Part shown: positions 36,405 to 48,190 of the stretch, piece after piece | Layout: each line of letters begins with the position of its first letter | Position numbering within the stretch: the first letter of the stretch is position 1 | Assembly (NCBI RefSeq): GCF_003369915.1 | Contig: NW_022881614.1 | Coordinates: 13,756,001 to 13,820,000 of the forward strand | Direction: 5' to 3' | DNA from: Drosophila miranda | Lineage: Eukaryota > Arthropoda > Insecta > Diptera > Drosophilidae | Length of the DNA: 64,000 nt | Made by a program: the position numbers and the translations under genes | The notes under the pieces: generated by a model | Seen by the model: the letters and a program-made list of their open reading frames with translations, nothing else | What the model was told of the DNA's origin: nothing | The model's database searches: none

Positions 36405-37505
36405 AGGTGGAACGTTGTGAGTTGGTGCGGACACCGCAACTCTACAGTTATACCCGATACTAAGTCAGTATGGCTCTCTCCGGCAGACGCCGCTAATATT
36501 GAACGACACGACAAAGAGTGCGTGCAAGAGAGACAGAAAATCAGTCTGAGCGTGACGTCGGTGGCTGCGTAGCCACTGCAAATTGATTTGTTCCTTTTGG
36601 CTACAAAAATGATCCGATCTGATCCAGATTCAGCAAACTGATAGATATGGTCATTATCTATGATTCTGCGTTTTTAGTTTTCTCGAATGTGCAATATTGT
36701 GGATGCAACAGATTTTCGTTCTTTGTGGAGGCGGAAGGGGGTGGGGCGAAATTCTGAGATATACGTTTTGTAGTGAGATCTAACAGAAGTGCGGATACCA
36801 AATTTGGTTACTCTAGCCTTAATAGTCTCTGAGATTTGTGGATGCCCCAGATTTTCGTTCTTTGCGGGGGCGGAAGGGGGTGTGGCGAAATTTGGACACG
36901 AAACGGTCAAGGTCCGATATCACAGGAGTGTGGATACCAAATTTGGTTGCTCTGGCTCTTATAGGTTCTGAGATCCTTGAACTCATATTTTGCAATTGGC
37001 AAAACCGACTATGAAACCTGTGTGTTAGAGAGAGACAGAGCGAGAAAGAATGAAATTGTTTTCTTGATTCTGGCTATAATAATTATACGATCTGGTTGAG
37101 ATTTTACACTCTAGAACATATAGTCATCCTCTACGATTCTGCGTTTTTGGTTTAATCGTATCTTTAAAAATGTAGATGCCACAGATTTTCGTCCTTTGTG
37201 GGGGCGGAAATGGGCGGGGCGAAGTTTTGAAATATTTTTGTAGCAGTGACATATCACAGAAGTCTGGATCCAAAACATCGTTGCTCTAGCTCTTATAGTC
37301 TTTGAGCACTAGGCGCTGAAGGGGACGGACGGACGGACGGACAGACGGACAGACAGACAGGGCTCAATCGACTCGGCTATTGATGCTGATCAAGAATATA
37401 TATACTTTATGGGGTCGGAAACGATTCCTTCTGGACGTTACACACATCCACTTTTACCACAAATCTAATATACCCCAATACTCATTTTGAGTATCGGGTA
37501 TAATA
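36405..37505 (-). repeat. DINE-1-like arm, inverted, to its terminus
   Basis: Counterpart of 4556-5663, with GGAC tract 37321-37361 and terminus GAGTATCGGGTATA. The terminus abuts a 240-bp core rather than a Zeste-like unit. Confidence 0.8.
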
Positions 37506-37745
37506 ATGCTTCGAATGCATATTGAGTTCTAATATTGAAAGCAATAAAAGCTTAAATAAATATGTATCGGAATTTAAATTCAATGTATTTTTATTGGGAA
37601 GCCCATCAAATGGGCAAAACTAAATTAATTTCCTTCGGACATTCAAGCACAGGGAACCTTGGCACCCAGTGCTCGTCAGAACTGCTGGCACTATAAATGT
37701 ATGTATGTTATGTATGTGTTCGAGTTCTTAAACTGCAATGTTAAC
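37506..37745. repeat. 240-bp foldback core, copy 4, without its left arm
   Basis: Starts directly after a DINE-1 terminus at ATAATGCTTCG, so the usual GTTTTGTTTTGCAC arm is absent. This places one boundary of the core at the ATAATAATGCTT run and shows it can move or recombine as a block. Confidence 0.8.
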
Positions 37746-38868
37746 GAGGGGGAACGTTGTGAGTTGCTGTGGAACCGCAACTCTACATTTATACCCGATA
37801 CTTAGTCAGTATGGCTCTCCTCCGGCAGACTCCGCTAATATTAAACGACACGACAAAGAGTGCGTGCGAGAGAGACAGAAAATCAGTCTGAGCGTGACGT
37901 CGAGCGCTGCGTAGCCACTGCAAATTGATTTGTTCTTATTGGCTATAAAAATGATTTGATCTGATCCAGATTCAGCAATCTGATAGATATGGTCATTATC
38001 TATGATTCTGCGTTTTTAGTTTTCTCGAATGTGCAATATTGTGGATGCAACAGATTTTCGTTCTTTGTGGGGGCGGAAGAGGGTGGGGCGAAATTCTGAG
38101 ATATACGTTTTGTAGTGAGATCTAACAGAAGTGCGGATACCAAATTTGGTTACTCTAGCCTTAATAGTCTCTGAGATTTGTGGATGCTCCAGATTTTCGT
38201 CCTTTGCGGGGGCGGAAGGGGGTGTGGCGAAATTTGGACACGAAACGGTCAAGGTCCGATATCACAGGAGTGTGGATACCAAATTTGGTTGCTCTGGCTC
38301 TTATAGGTTCTGAGATCCTTGAACTCATATTTTGCAATTGGCAAAACCGACTTTGAAACCTGTGTGTTAGAGAGAGACAGAGCGAGAAAGAATGAAATTG
38401 TTTTCTTGATTCTGGCTATAATAATTATACGATCTGGTTGAGATTTTACACTCTAGAGTATATAATCATCCTCTACGATTCTGCGTTTTTGGTTTTATCG
38501 TATCTTTAAAAATGTAGATGCCACAGATTTTCGTCCTTTGTGGGGGCGAAAGTGGGCGGGGCGAAGTTTTGAAATATTTTTGTAGCAGTGACATATCACA
38601 GAAGTCTGGATACAAAACATCGTTGCTCTAGCTCTTATAGTCTTTGAGCACTAGGCGCTGAAGGGGACGGACAGACGGACAGACGGACGGACGGACAGAC
38701 GGACAGACCGACAGACAGACATGGCTCAATCGACTCGGCTATTGATGCTGATCAAGAATATATATACTTTATGGGGTCGGAAACGATTCCTTCTGGACGT
38801 TACACACATCCACTTTTACCACAAATCTAATATACCCCAATAGTCATTTTGAGTATCGGGTATAAAAA
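37746..38868 (-). repeat. DINE-1-like arm, inverted, bordering the FancI region
   Basis: Complete inverted arm with a GACA/GACG tract (38666-38720) and a terminus GAGTATCGGGTATAAAA at about 38850-38867. Confidence 0.85.
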
Positions 38869-39189
38869 TTGCAATGATTCCAAATTTCACTATACTTTCG
38901 AAGTATCGAATATACTTCGAATTAGCGACATACTGAATTTTCAAAAGATTAAACAGTTTTGCCGGTAATACAAAAAGTGTGAAGTAAAAGCAAATATGAG
39001 CAACAACTGCAAGAACGCAAAATGCCCTTCGAGGAGCAAAATTGCGCAAAAAGTGAGTAGAGAACAAGTGAGCAAAAATGAACAAGTGAACAACAAAGAA
39101 CAAGTGAGCAAAAAAGAACAAGTGAACATGTTCAGTTGCTCATTTAAGTGAACAACTCTTTTTTGTTCACTCACTCATGAGCAACACAA
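38869..39189. other. Unassigned A/T-rich segment with possible LTR-like end
   Basis: About 320 bp not shared with other parts of the window. It has a TACTTCGAA-type inverted run near 38890-38925, the 18-bp minisatellite, and a minus-strand start TGTTGCTCATGAGTGAGTG at about 39171-39189 that directly abuts the end of FancI homology. It could be a decayed LTR or other insert that truncated FancI; I cannot name the family with confidence. The minus-strand frames here are low-complexity readings of the repeat. Confidence 0.4.
39062..39133. repeat. 18-bp minisatellite, four copies
   Basis: Four tandem 18-mers of pattern GAACAAGTGARCAAMAAW start at 39062, 39080, 39098 and 39116, alternating AGTGAGC and AGTGAAC versions; the last degenerates to CATGTTC. 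Confidence 0.85.
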
Positions 39190-42100
39190 CACTACTTGTC
39201 AGGTTCTTCAGGCATATATAGTGCTGTACCAACAATTTCATTAGTCCATCCATAGACGATCCCAGAGGAATGCAGACATTGGTGAGAGCCAGTAGCGTGC
39301 GCGTAATATGAATTATTTGAGTGCAAATAGAACGCTCCATGACATCTAGATTTCCCCGCCAATAACTTTGATCTGATTCAGGCACTAGCTGACATTTGTA
39401 GCTTAAATTGTTGGCCTTTACGACGAAATATTCTACATTTAGGAGCTGCTTCTGGACGGCAACATGGAGATGCTGCAAGCAGCTCTCAGCGGTGATTGTG
39501 CTTATCGACTTTAGACCTGGATCTGGGAGATCTATTGATATGTCATCATTAAGAGCGCCAAGCACATGCCCCAATTGTCTGGCAATGTTTTCAAAAAAGG
39601 GTCCCGAGTGCGTTTTCTGACGCTGTATAAATAGAAGGTAATGCACTAAGCCCATTTCGGGATTAACCAACTCGTGAGTACGACAAAAATTGAGGAGCCA
39701 AGTATAGGAGCCCTGTTGCCGCACGTTCTCCATAATCTATATGGTCAAAGAGAATTTCCAATGACTCCAGAAGGTATACCGGCAATTTCGCGATAAAGGT
39801 ATCTTTGTTGAGTGAGTCATCACTGGCATACTCTTTCATAAACTCGTCCACCACATCCTGGATAACGTACGTCACTGCTTTGCTTCTGTTCAGGGATGCC
39901 ATATCTACGATTAATAAAACGTTATTAGTTTATAAGAGTTCTGTTTCAAAAATAGTTTTTTCATTTGACTTACCAAATCCCTTGACAAATTCTTTGAACT
40001 TCTTGCTATAGGTTTCGTGGGCTGTTCGTAGGCACTCAACAAAACATTGAGCCGCCAGAGAGGATGTCTGCATGTCACAGTCTCGCCACAGCTCAGGCAA
40101 CCGTCGAATGCAGCGCTCGTAAATAATCTTGGTGATGTCTGTTAACTGCTTAAAGGTACGTTTGCTGTAAGCTAGTTGCTTGTAATCAGGTTCAAGCCGA
40201 ATGTTTTTCACTTTTTCGGCGGTAATCTGCACAACATAACGAACCAGGGACTCGTTGGACCGCAACTGAATGGTTTTCTCGGACGCGGCAAATGGAACGA
40301 CGTCACTGAAAAGTAATTTTCAAAGCATGTACATTGGAATCGGCGCAGTCGAAATGGCACTCACTCGAGGAGTAGATTAAGAAGCTTATCCAATATAGAC
40401 AAGTCCCATATATTCTCAGGTTGTGTGCACATGCTCTTCATTTGGATACCATTTACAGTAAGATTGAAAATGGAAGTTGTGGTATCATTGCTGACAGTTT
40501 TCTTTGATTGTTTCTGTAGCTTCTTGGAGGAGCCAGCCAAAGTCTTAAGATCGACTAATAACTTGCAATGCTGCTTAAATAGGGGCAGAACTTGACATAT
40601 GTCATCGTTGTTTGGCTTGGAGCTGAGCAATAAGTGGGAAACGATTCCTTCAATAAGATTGAGTTGTTGCAGAACTAGAGCGCATTTCAGGTGGGTGGCT
40701 GGAGGGGACTGGGAAAATATGTATGTATGTATTAGTTGAATATATGAGTTATGAGACAACGCCCAAACTTACAACGTCGTCTATTGGCAATCTGTTGGCC
40801 ACCATTCGTTGCACGCATAAGGCCAGGAGACGACTTATCTCACGTGTGTCATAGCCCGACGGAGCACGCTCAAAGGTTACCAAGCAGTTAGCCACGAATT
40901 AAACCAACTTTCCCAGGTTATCTTTCAGCTGAATTTCCATATGTTGTTGATCGCTGGCAGTAACCAGCTGATCGTAGCGTATACGAAATACTGTGTCTAA
41001 ATCGTCGCCAGCCTCCTCTGCAGAGGGAGTGTCAAAAAAGCTTCGAAAATGCCAATCAATTACTTGCAACACGTGAGGCACAAGCTTTGCATTTAGCTCC
41101 ACGGCCCTTTGCAGATCTGTGAGAGGTACATTCCAAAATAATCAAAAGATTATCGGCTGTATGCACTTCGGTTACTTACTTTCATAAAGCGTACATCGTA
41201 TGTCAAACTGCTGCTGCAAACAATTTCGCAACATTCCTATAATCTCCAGAGTAAGCATGTCGAAATTGCGCTGCGGATTGCTTCGACTTCCTAGGCTATT
41301 TTGTGTCATCATTGAATACCCGGAAATGCTCTGCTGAGTACAGAAGCTGGTTGCACTGGAGGTCTACCGCAGTGCGTTACTGTTGTTAAGCTGTTTAAGG
41401 ATCATGCAAAATCCGTAAATGGCCATCCGACGTTTTTGCATGCCGCTAGATATTATTAGGTAACAAATGACAAAGGCTATAAAATATATAACGATTTTTG
41501 ATTAATTGGGTCTGGTTGCTTTGCACAGCACATCAATCAGGGCATCCCGAACTCGATTCGAAGTCTTCAGCAGGGGCAAAAGAAAGTTCATCATGCGCAT
41601 GGCTTGTTCTCCAGGCAGCTTTAACAAAATGAATAATTTGTTAATAGAAGAAAAAATATATACATGTATTTGAATGACTTGCCCATAGCATATGCTCCAT
41701 AACTGTTTGGATGGTTTTAATGCTTTCTGAGACGGTGTACGTCTCAGCTACACTTAATAGTGTTAAACATTCTAGAAAAAATACATAGTTATTTAAGAAT
41801 TATTATGGGGAATCCAATACCAACCCGAAAACTGGTTTTTCTCTTGATGTACAATCATCCACTCAGAGAGGAGTCTAATGATGCCTTGCCCAAAGATAAA
41901 ACGTTTGCGAATGAACTTTGTTAAAAAAAGTAATTGCTAGAGTATGCATTTTGGGCGAATGCGATTTAAGCAGAAAAAAAACTAGGTGGACTAGTCCTGG
42001 AGTGATCACATCTTTTCCATCTTTGTTCTGATCTATGAGCACCGTTAAGACCTGCTGCAAGTCGACTTGTTTGCGCTGTAACGAATCACGATACCAAACG

Positions 42101-43005
42101 GAATAGTCTGCCAAAGTTATCTCTTCATTATTCTTTATGACATTTCGTAAGAATGGCAGCAAAATGGATCGAGAGATGCGCGCAGATTCTGGATCACGAT
42201 TCACACTTGTCATCGAAATAATGGCGCTGAGCATGAATGGCGTGAGAATGACATCGGGCAAATGCGAGAAGTTCTGCAAATACAAACTAACATTAGAGTT
42301 CATTCAATTTAGGAGAGCCCATATTCACCCTCAACATTACAGCCAGATGTTTCTCAGTTGGCTTATACATAGTACAGTAATTCAAATGATGAAGTATAGT
42401 CTCTTCGGCCTCCCGCAGCTCTTTGTCCGAAAATGGATCTGATGGTAAAAATGAACAAATTATAGAAAGAGACACACAGTAAATTATTGAAATAATTAGG
42501 CGAACCTATGCTGTCGAAGTCTGTAGAATTGCTGCTCATGTCTGAGAACAAGCGCTTATAGTAATTGCGTTGAAAATACTACTCTAATGTCAGCAGCGGT
42601 AAAATCAGTTGTGAGGCATTTTGGCACATGGAAAAGAGCTGGAAGCACGGAGCTGGTAGCTCCATTGTCGATAGCTCCTGCAGAGCCCCGGAGAATTTAT
42701 TTAATACGGTCAAAATTTCTCCGTTGCCGAGATTTATGGCCCTAAACAAATGGAAATTTTAGTAGAATTTTTTAGCATTTTATGGGCGCAATTGAAATTG
42801 ATACCTTCACTTCGGGATATCGTGGCATTCAGAGTGTCTGTTAACTGATGAAACAATATTAGTCGATGGGGAGCATGCCAGACGCGGTGCTGGTGAAATG
42901 CACGGAGGCAGCACAAACGTCTATGGTAAGGACGACTTGTTGATGCCTTGCACACACAATTTGAGACCTACCTGTTTTACTGAAGTATTTTTAATAAGCA
43001 ACTCC
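39190..43005 (-). pseudogene. FancI: FancI (Fanconi anemia group I) pseudogene, truncated at both ends
   Basis: FANCI is the helical-repeat partner of FANCD2 in interstrand crosslink repair in the nucleus. Conceptual exons in the right order match it by recall of the human protein: [10 protein letters not shown] (42.4 kb), [17 protein letters not shown] with [17 protein letters not shown] (42.0-42.3), [10 protein letters not shown] (41.5), [18 protein letters not shown] (41.4), the DLDTVFRIR block (41.0), [18 protein letters not shown] (40.2), [16 protein letters not shown] and [18 protein letters not shown] (39.2-39.6). Defects: TAG at 42579-42581, TAG at 41364-41366, TAA at 40899-40901, and a frameshift at about 39725-39735. 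The first ~200 and last ~100 residues of a usual ~1300-aa protein are missing. One donor reads GCAAGT near 41690. Both ends are cut by repeat DNA. Clearly non-functional. Confidence 0.9.
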
Positions 43006-43992
43006 AGTTCCGCTAATATTGAACGACACGACAAAGAGTGCGTGCGAGAGAGACAGAAAATCAGTCTGAGCGTGACGTCGGGGGCTGCGTAGCCACTGCA
43101 AATTGATTTGTTCCTTTTGGCTACAAAAATGATCCGATCTGATCCAGATTCAGCAATCTGATAGATATGGTCATTATCTATGATTTTTTTAGTTTTCTCG
43201 AATGTGCAATATTGTGGATGCAACAGATTTTCGTCTTTTGTGGGGCGGAAGGGGGTGGGGCGAAATTCTGAGATATACGTTTTATAGTGAGATCTAACAG
43301 AAGTGCGGATACCAAATTTGGTTACTCTAGCCTTAATAGTCTCTGAGATTTGTGGATGCCCCAGATTTTCGTCCTTTGCGGTCAAGGTCCGATATCACAG
43401 GAGTGTGGATACCAAATTTGGTTGCTCTGGCTCTTATAGGTTCTGAGATCCTTGAACTCATACTTTGCAATTGGCAAAACCGACCATGAAACCTGTGTGT
43501 TAGAGAGAGACAGAGCGAGAAAGGATGAAATTGTTTTCTTGATTCTGGCTATAATAATTATACGATCTGGTTGCGATCTTACATTCTAAAACATATAGTC
43601 ATCCTCTACGATTCTGCGTTTTTGGTTTTATCGTATCTTTAAAAATGTGTATGCCACAGATTTTCGTCCTTTGTGGGGGCGGAAGGGGGTGTGGCGAAGT
43701 TTTGAAATATTTTTGTAGCAGTGACATATCACAGAAGTCTGGATACAAAACATCGTTGCTCTAGCTCTTATAGTCTTTGAGCACTAGGCGCTGAAGGGGA
43801 CGGACAGACGGACAGACGGACGGACGGACAGACGGACAGACAGACATGGCTCAATCGACTCGGCTATTGATGCTGATCAAGAATATATATACTTTATGGG
43901 GTCGGAAACGATTCCTTCTGGACGTTACACACATCCACTTTTACCACAAATCTAATATACCCCAATACTCATTTTGAGTATCGGGTATAAAA
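43006..43992 (-). repeat. DINE-1-like arm, inverted, upstream of unit 6
   Basis: Starts TTCCGCTAATATTGAACG next to the FancI end and ends at a terminus before unit 6. A deletion of about 38 bp removes part of one module (CCTTTGCG joined to GTCAAGG near 43380). GACG/GACA tract at 43797-43847. Confidence 0.85.
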
Positions 43993-45323
43993 ATGAAATC
44001 CGCGCCAGCTGGCTTGCTCAGAAATATACCGAAATACACTTCACAGTTTCAAAAAATACCAATAATATACCAAACTCCAACATACTCCTCGTTTTCTATA
44101 TTCGGTTCAATATTACTAGCTAGCTGGGACCCCCTTCCTTGGACAAATAATTGTATCCGATTGATGAATCTACTCCCAACAAGATTGGTTAATTCTAAGG
44201 ACACCTTTTATTTTATTGCTTATAAAATTAAAATTTGTACATTGCTGCATTGGACAAGAGGGTGACTCCAAAGCGCGTCTTGAAAAATACTGGAAAATAC
44301 TACAAAAAGCATACAAATTTGCAAGGTGTGTGAGCTAGACATGGTGTTTAAAATAAATTATAGAATTAAATATATTTAAAAATAGTAAAATCGTGACATA
44401 TAGAGGCTCATATTTATGTTAATGCGCTTAAATTATATATGTGCAACTATATATATATGAACTTTATTTCATTTTGCAAGCCTAACTAGCAATACTATAA
44501 AAGCAGCTTATTTAAGAATTGTAATGCATAATTTTCCCATTCATATGCTCATCAATAATTGTATTCGTGAGCCTCTGACCCGGAAACCGTTGAACGAAAG
44601 ACCCAGAAACGATATTGGGATTAAAAAACAGTACACTACACAATTTTGACAAGAAAATTCAATTCAAAAGGTTCCCGCCAAAACCAACTGCGTGTCTGTT
44701 GAGTATCAAAATATTTGCCAAAGCAAACAAATTGTTTATTTTATCGTTTGTCCAATCGACGTTTCACATCTCTCAAAAATGCCCATGGTTCCCCATTATG
44801 CGCCTAGTTTACATTAATTATAATAATCTTAAATGTTTGAAAAAGTGGACAGATCTTTCTTTCCTGGTCAAACATTAGGTCTTGAGGGACACTTTCAATA
44901 TTTTCTTTAGCAAACCATAATTAAAATAGTGGAACTAGTTAGTCGGCTGTTTCGATTTTGAGAACAAATTTCTCCATTATAGCATTAAGACGCTTGCGCT
45001 CCTTGAGCTGTTGCTGCATTAGGTCTGAGATCTGTGTGCCTAGAGCCAAAAGCGCGTCCGTATTGGCTTCTGTGCGCTGGGCGTTCAAGCGAGTTTGTCT
45101 ATTCATGTCCCGCATCTCCTTTGCAATGTCCATTAGCATCGGCACCGTGCTCTCGTGTTCAATTTCTAATTCATTTACATCATTTTGAACCAGCTTGCGC
45201 TTTTTGGCAGATGGAGTTTGCGAAGTGCTAGTGCGCTCCAATTTCACGCCCATATGTCTGTCATTGATCCGGCTGGAGCAGTCATCTTCTTCCTCATCAT
45301 CTTTACATAAAAAAAAATAGTAC
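43993..45323. repeat. Zeste-like tandem unit 6, 3' part only
   Basis: Corresponds to the first 1.3 kb of a unit, through the start of intron 2, where it is cut by an LTR at 45324. It lacks about 17 bp near 44520 (GAATTGTAATGCATAA). It is the left copy of a tandem segmental duplication whose right copy is 48191-53210. Confidence 0.85.
44939..45300 (-). pseudogene. Zeste-like gene, unit 6, isolated exon 3
   Basis: Only exon 3 (362 nt, frame intact) with its AG acceptor remains; exons 1 and 2 are absent because the duplicated block ends inside the retrotransposon. It matches unit 7 exon 3 and shares its substitutions (CGCATCTCC for CGCAGCTCC, Leu to Met; and a Thr to Ala near the C-terminus). 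It cannot make the full protein, although it could serve as an alternative terminal exon for unit 7 transcripts. Confidence 0.8.
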
Positions 45324-45518
45324 TGTAAACTTTTAATAGCACGGTTTTATTATATGTTCTTCTTTCTTGATCGTCGTATTCGAATGAATGTGTGTTCGCA
45401 TATCGATGTCGAGGACAAGTATCGATATATCGAGTACATTGGTATTTCTTATAATATTATCGATGAGTAAATCTTAAACTAATATTCAAATCTTATAAAC
45501 TAATATTCATATCTTACA
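45324..45518 (-). repeat. LTR (3') of truncated mdg3/micropia-like copy
   Basis: 195 bp with TGT...ACA ends. It appears identical to the LTR at 50387-50581. It is preceded by GTAC at 45320-45323, the left target-site copy of the original insertion, carried along by the duplication. Confidence 0.95.
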
Positions 45519-45624
45519 TTCGGGCAACCTGACTACAGATCGCCCACGATCTACACACTAAGGCATACAGTTGGTTAAACATTTCTTATTCGGTATTGTC
45601 TTACTTAACATACTATTTCATCGA

Positions 45625-48140
45625 TTAACAACATGAGACCATGGTTTTAACCTTACACTCTACCCAGGGTTTAAGCCTTGCTGGTTCTAATATACTTCGG
45701 AATGGCATTTGCGTCAACTGACAGTCCTCAATGTCGACAACCTCATAACGATCATTATCCAATACTCTATTGATCCTGTACGGTCCTCGATACTTTGGTG
45801 CGAACTTCTTATTGATCCCCGGTGTTGTGTCCACATGCCGGACTGCTACATAGTCACCAGGTTCATACTTTAATGGGGCTCTATGTTTATGGGCATACAT
45901 CTTCTCATTTCTTTTCTGCGACAACCGTATGTTCTCACTTGCTATTTCTCTTATAGTTTCCAACTCTCTAAGTTCTGACGCTAACTTCTCCTCTAGGTAT
46001 TCGGTTAATTCATCTACAACGGGTCCTTTCTGGGGTATTCCAAATAACAATGTGCTAGGTGTCTTTTTCGTACTGCTGTTAACGGAGTTATTAATGGCGT
46101 GCTCTACCTTGCTCATCAACCTATACCAATCGGCTTGCTCAAGGGGATCTGACAGTTTTCCTAACATAGGAGTAAGAACACGATTCACCCGCTCCACTTG
46201 GCCATTCGCCTGCGGTGCACCTGTTGCTACCTTAATGTGCTCTATCCCTCTCTCCTGCAGAAAACTAGAGAACTCTAACGAGGTGAAACAGGTCCCACGA
46301 TCTGATATTATCCTAGTAGGGCGACTATAGAAATCAAAATATTTACTTAAGGCATCCTTCGCTTCCCGCGTGCTGCTACTATTAACCGGGAACAATTTGA
46401 CAAACTTAGTGAATGAATCTATTACCACAAGGAGGTGTTTTCGCTTAGATCTAATACTCGGCAACGGACCCAAATGATCAACATGTAGGGTATGAAAAGG
46501 AACACACGACTTTGGGATACTATGGAGCGTTCTGTTATGGATTGTTTTAGGCATCGAGTGTAGTATACACGGTAGACAGTTTCTGATGAACCTTGCCACT
46601 TTACTTCTAATTGACGGAAACCAGTAGGTCCTCAAAAGGTCACTCACGCACTTCTCTGCGGCCAGATGTCCTAGTTTTTCGTGTGACCGCCTTATCAACT
46701 GCTCTTCCATACACATTGGTACATAGAAACATAGTTTGTTTTCACAACTCCTCTTGTAAACAATACCATCTATCATTTCAAAATCTACTTCAATTCCATC
46801 CTCTAGCATTTTTCGAATCCTAACTACTTCCTTGTCTCGCATCTGTTCTGTTTGCAATATCAAATCAACATCTTCTGGCGTTGCACCTACTACCCCAACT
46901 ATCAATGATTTTAGTAATCTTTCCTCCTGAAACTCTAACTTGTCCCTCTCTACTGTATCCTCAACACATTTTTTCTCTTTATCTGAATTCCTCTTACTAA
47001 TGTACTTTACTCCCCCCACCACATCGTTAACGCTTCTTCTACATTGGCTCAAATCTCTAATTTCAATCTTCGATCCATCCTCTTCCCTATATTCACTATT
47101 CTCTATGTTATCTCTACAATCACTACCAAGGTTCTCTCTATCATCAGACTTCCACCTATTTCCCAATCTACTTCCTACTGCACTTGATTCTCCACACTCA
47201 ATCGCAGGGTTCTGTACGGTACTACTACGCTCTCTACTGATATTTAATTCTCTACACTTAATCACAGGGTTCTCTACGGTACCTCTATGCTCACTACCAG
47301 GGTTGTCTCTACTTACACTATTCCTTGTATATTGCTTTCTACTCTCATCTTTTTCTAAATTAGACTTTTCTAAACCGTATTTGACTCTATAACCATCCTC
47401 TAACATATTCGTCACTTGATCTTGTCTGCTCAGCGCATCAACGTGCGCCATACTGGCTCCAGGTCTGTGCATAATGGAGTAATCATAGTTCTCTAACTCT
47501 AGGGACCACCGTGCTATTTTAGGACTAATTGACTTTCTGGTTAACGTCTGTACTAACGAATTACAATCCGTGATTATTTTGAAGGACCTATGCTCCAAAT
47601 ATGCTCTAAAACGCCTCAATGCATAAATTATAGCCAATGTCTCTAGTTCGAAACTATGATAACGTGATTCTCTTTCTGTTGTTTTGCCGGAATAATAGGA
47701 CACAGGGTGCATCTTCCCATCATCTTGTCTTTGCATCAGTATTGCGCCATAACCGTATGAACTTGCGTCTGTATGTAATTCCGTTGCTCTATTTGGGCTA
47801 AAAATGGCTAATACCGGAGGATTTGCCAACGCATTCTTAAGAGTTTCAAACGTCTTCACCTGTTCTCTATTCATGGGAAACGGACCACCTTCTTTTAACA
47901 ACTGCACCAAGGGCTTAGCTGTCGTCGCAAATGACAACATGAAACGTCGAAAATACGAAAAGAATCCCAAGCATGAGTGCAGTGCTTTTACATTTTGAGG
48001 GACTGGGTATTTTTTCAAGGCCTCAATATGGGAATCACTAGGAACTATTCCGTTTTGATTAACTTTATACCCCAGGAAATCGATGTTTCGATTGACAAAC
48101 CTACACTTTTTTAGATTTATCTCTAAATTTTGCTCGCTAA
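45625..48140 (-). pseudogene. Truncated pol of mdg3/micropia-like retrotransposon (RT C-terminus, RNase H, integrase)
   Basis: This is the 3' half of the pol seen at 50688-54473. It begins in the RT thumb region (after the YMDD block, which is missing) and continues through RNase H (TDASSYGYG), a long Ser/Arg-rich linker, the HHCC zinc finger, the DD35E integrase core and a GPY-type tail, ending at 45625. The frame is open, but there is no gag, protease or RT active site. Differences from the full copy are few (for example Asp/Glu near LGKLS, Arg/Ser after KEVV), as expected for a recent duplicate. Confidence 0.9.
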
Positions 48141-48190
48141 CCTGACAAACCTACACTTTTTTAGATTTATCTCTAAATTTTACTCGCTAA
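48093..48190. repeat. 48-bp direct duplication at the segmental-duplication junction
   Basis: A 48-bp stretch of pol starting TGACAAACCTACAC occurs at 48093-48140 and again at 48143-48190, separated by CC, with one mismatch (GCTCGCTAA versus ACTCGCTAA). The second copy joins directly to DINE-1 (TTTTTCTCGAATGTG). Such templated duplications are typical of replication-slippage or end-joining repair. Confidence 0.9.

Noticed and set aside
38816-39174. 77- and 101-codon Phe/Leu-rich minus-strand frames resembling membrane proteins
   Set aside because: Product of reading the 18-bp minisatellite (TTCACTTGTTC) and A/T-rich DNA; no start context or homology.
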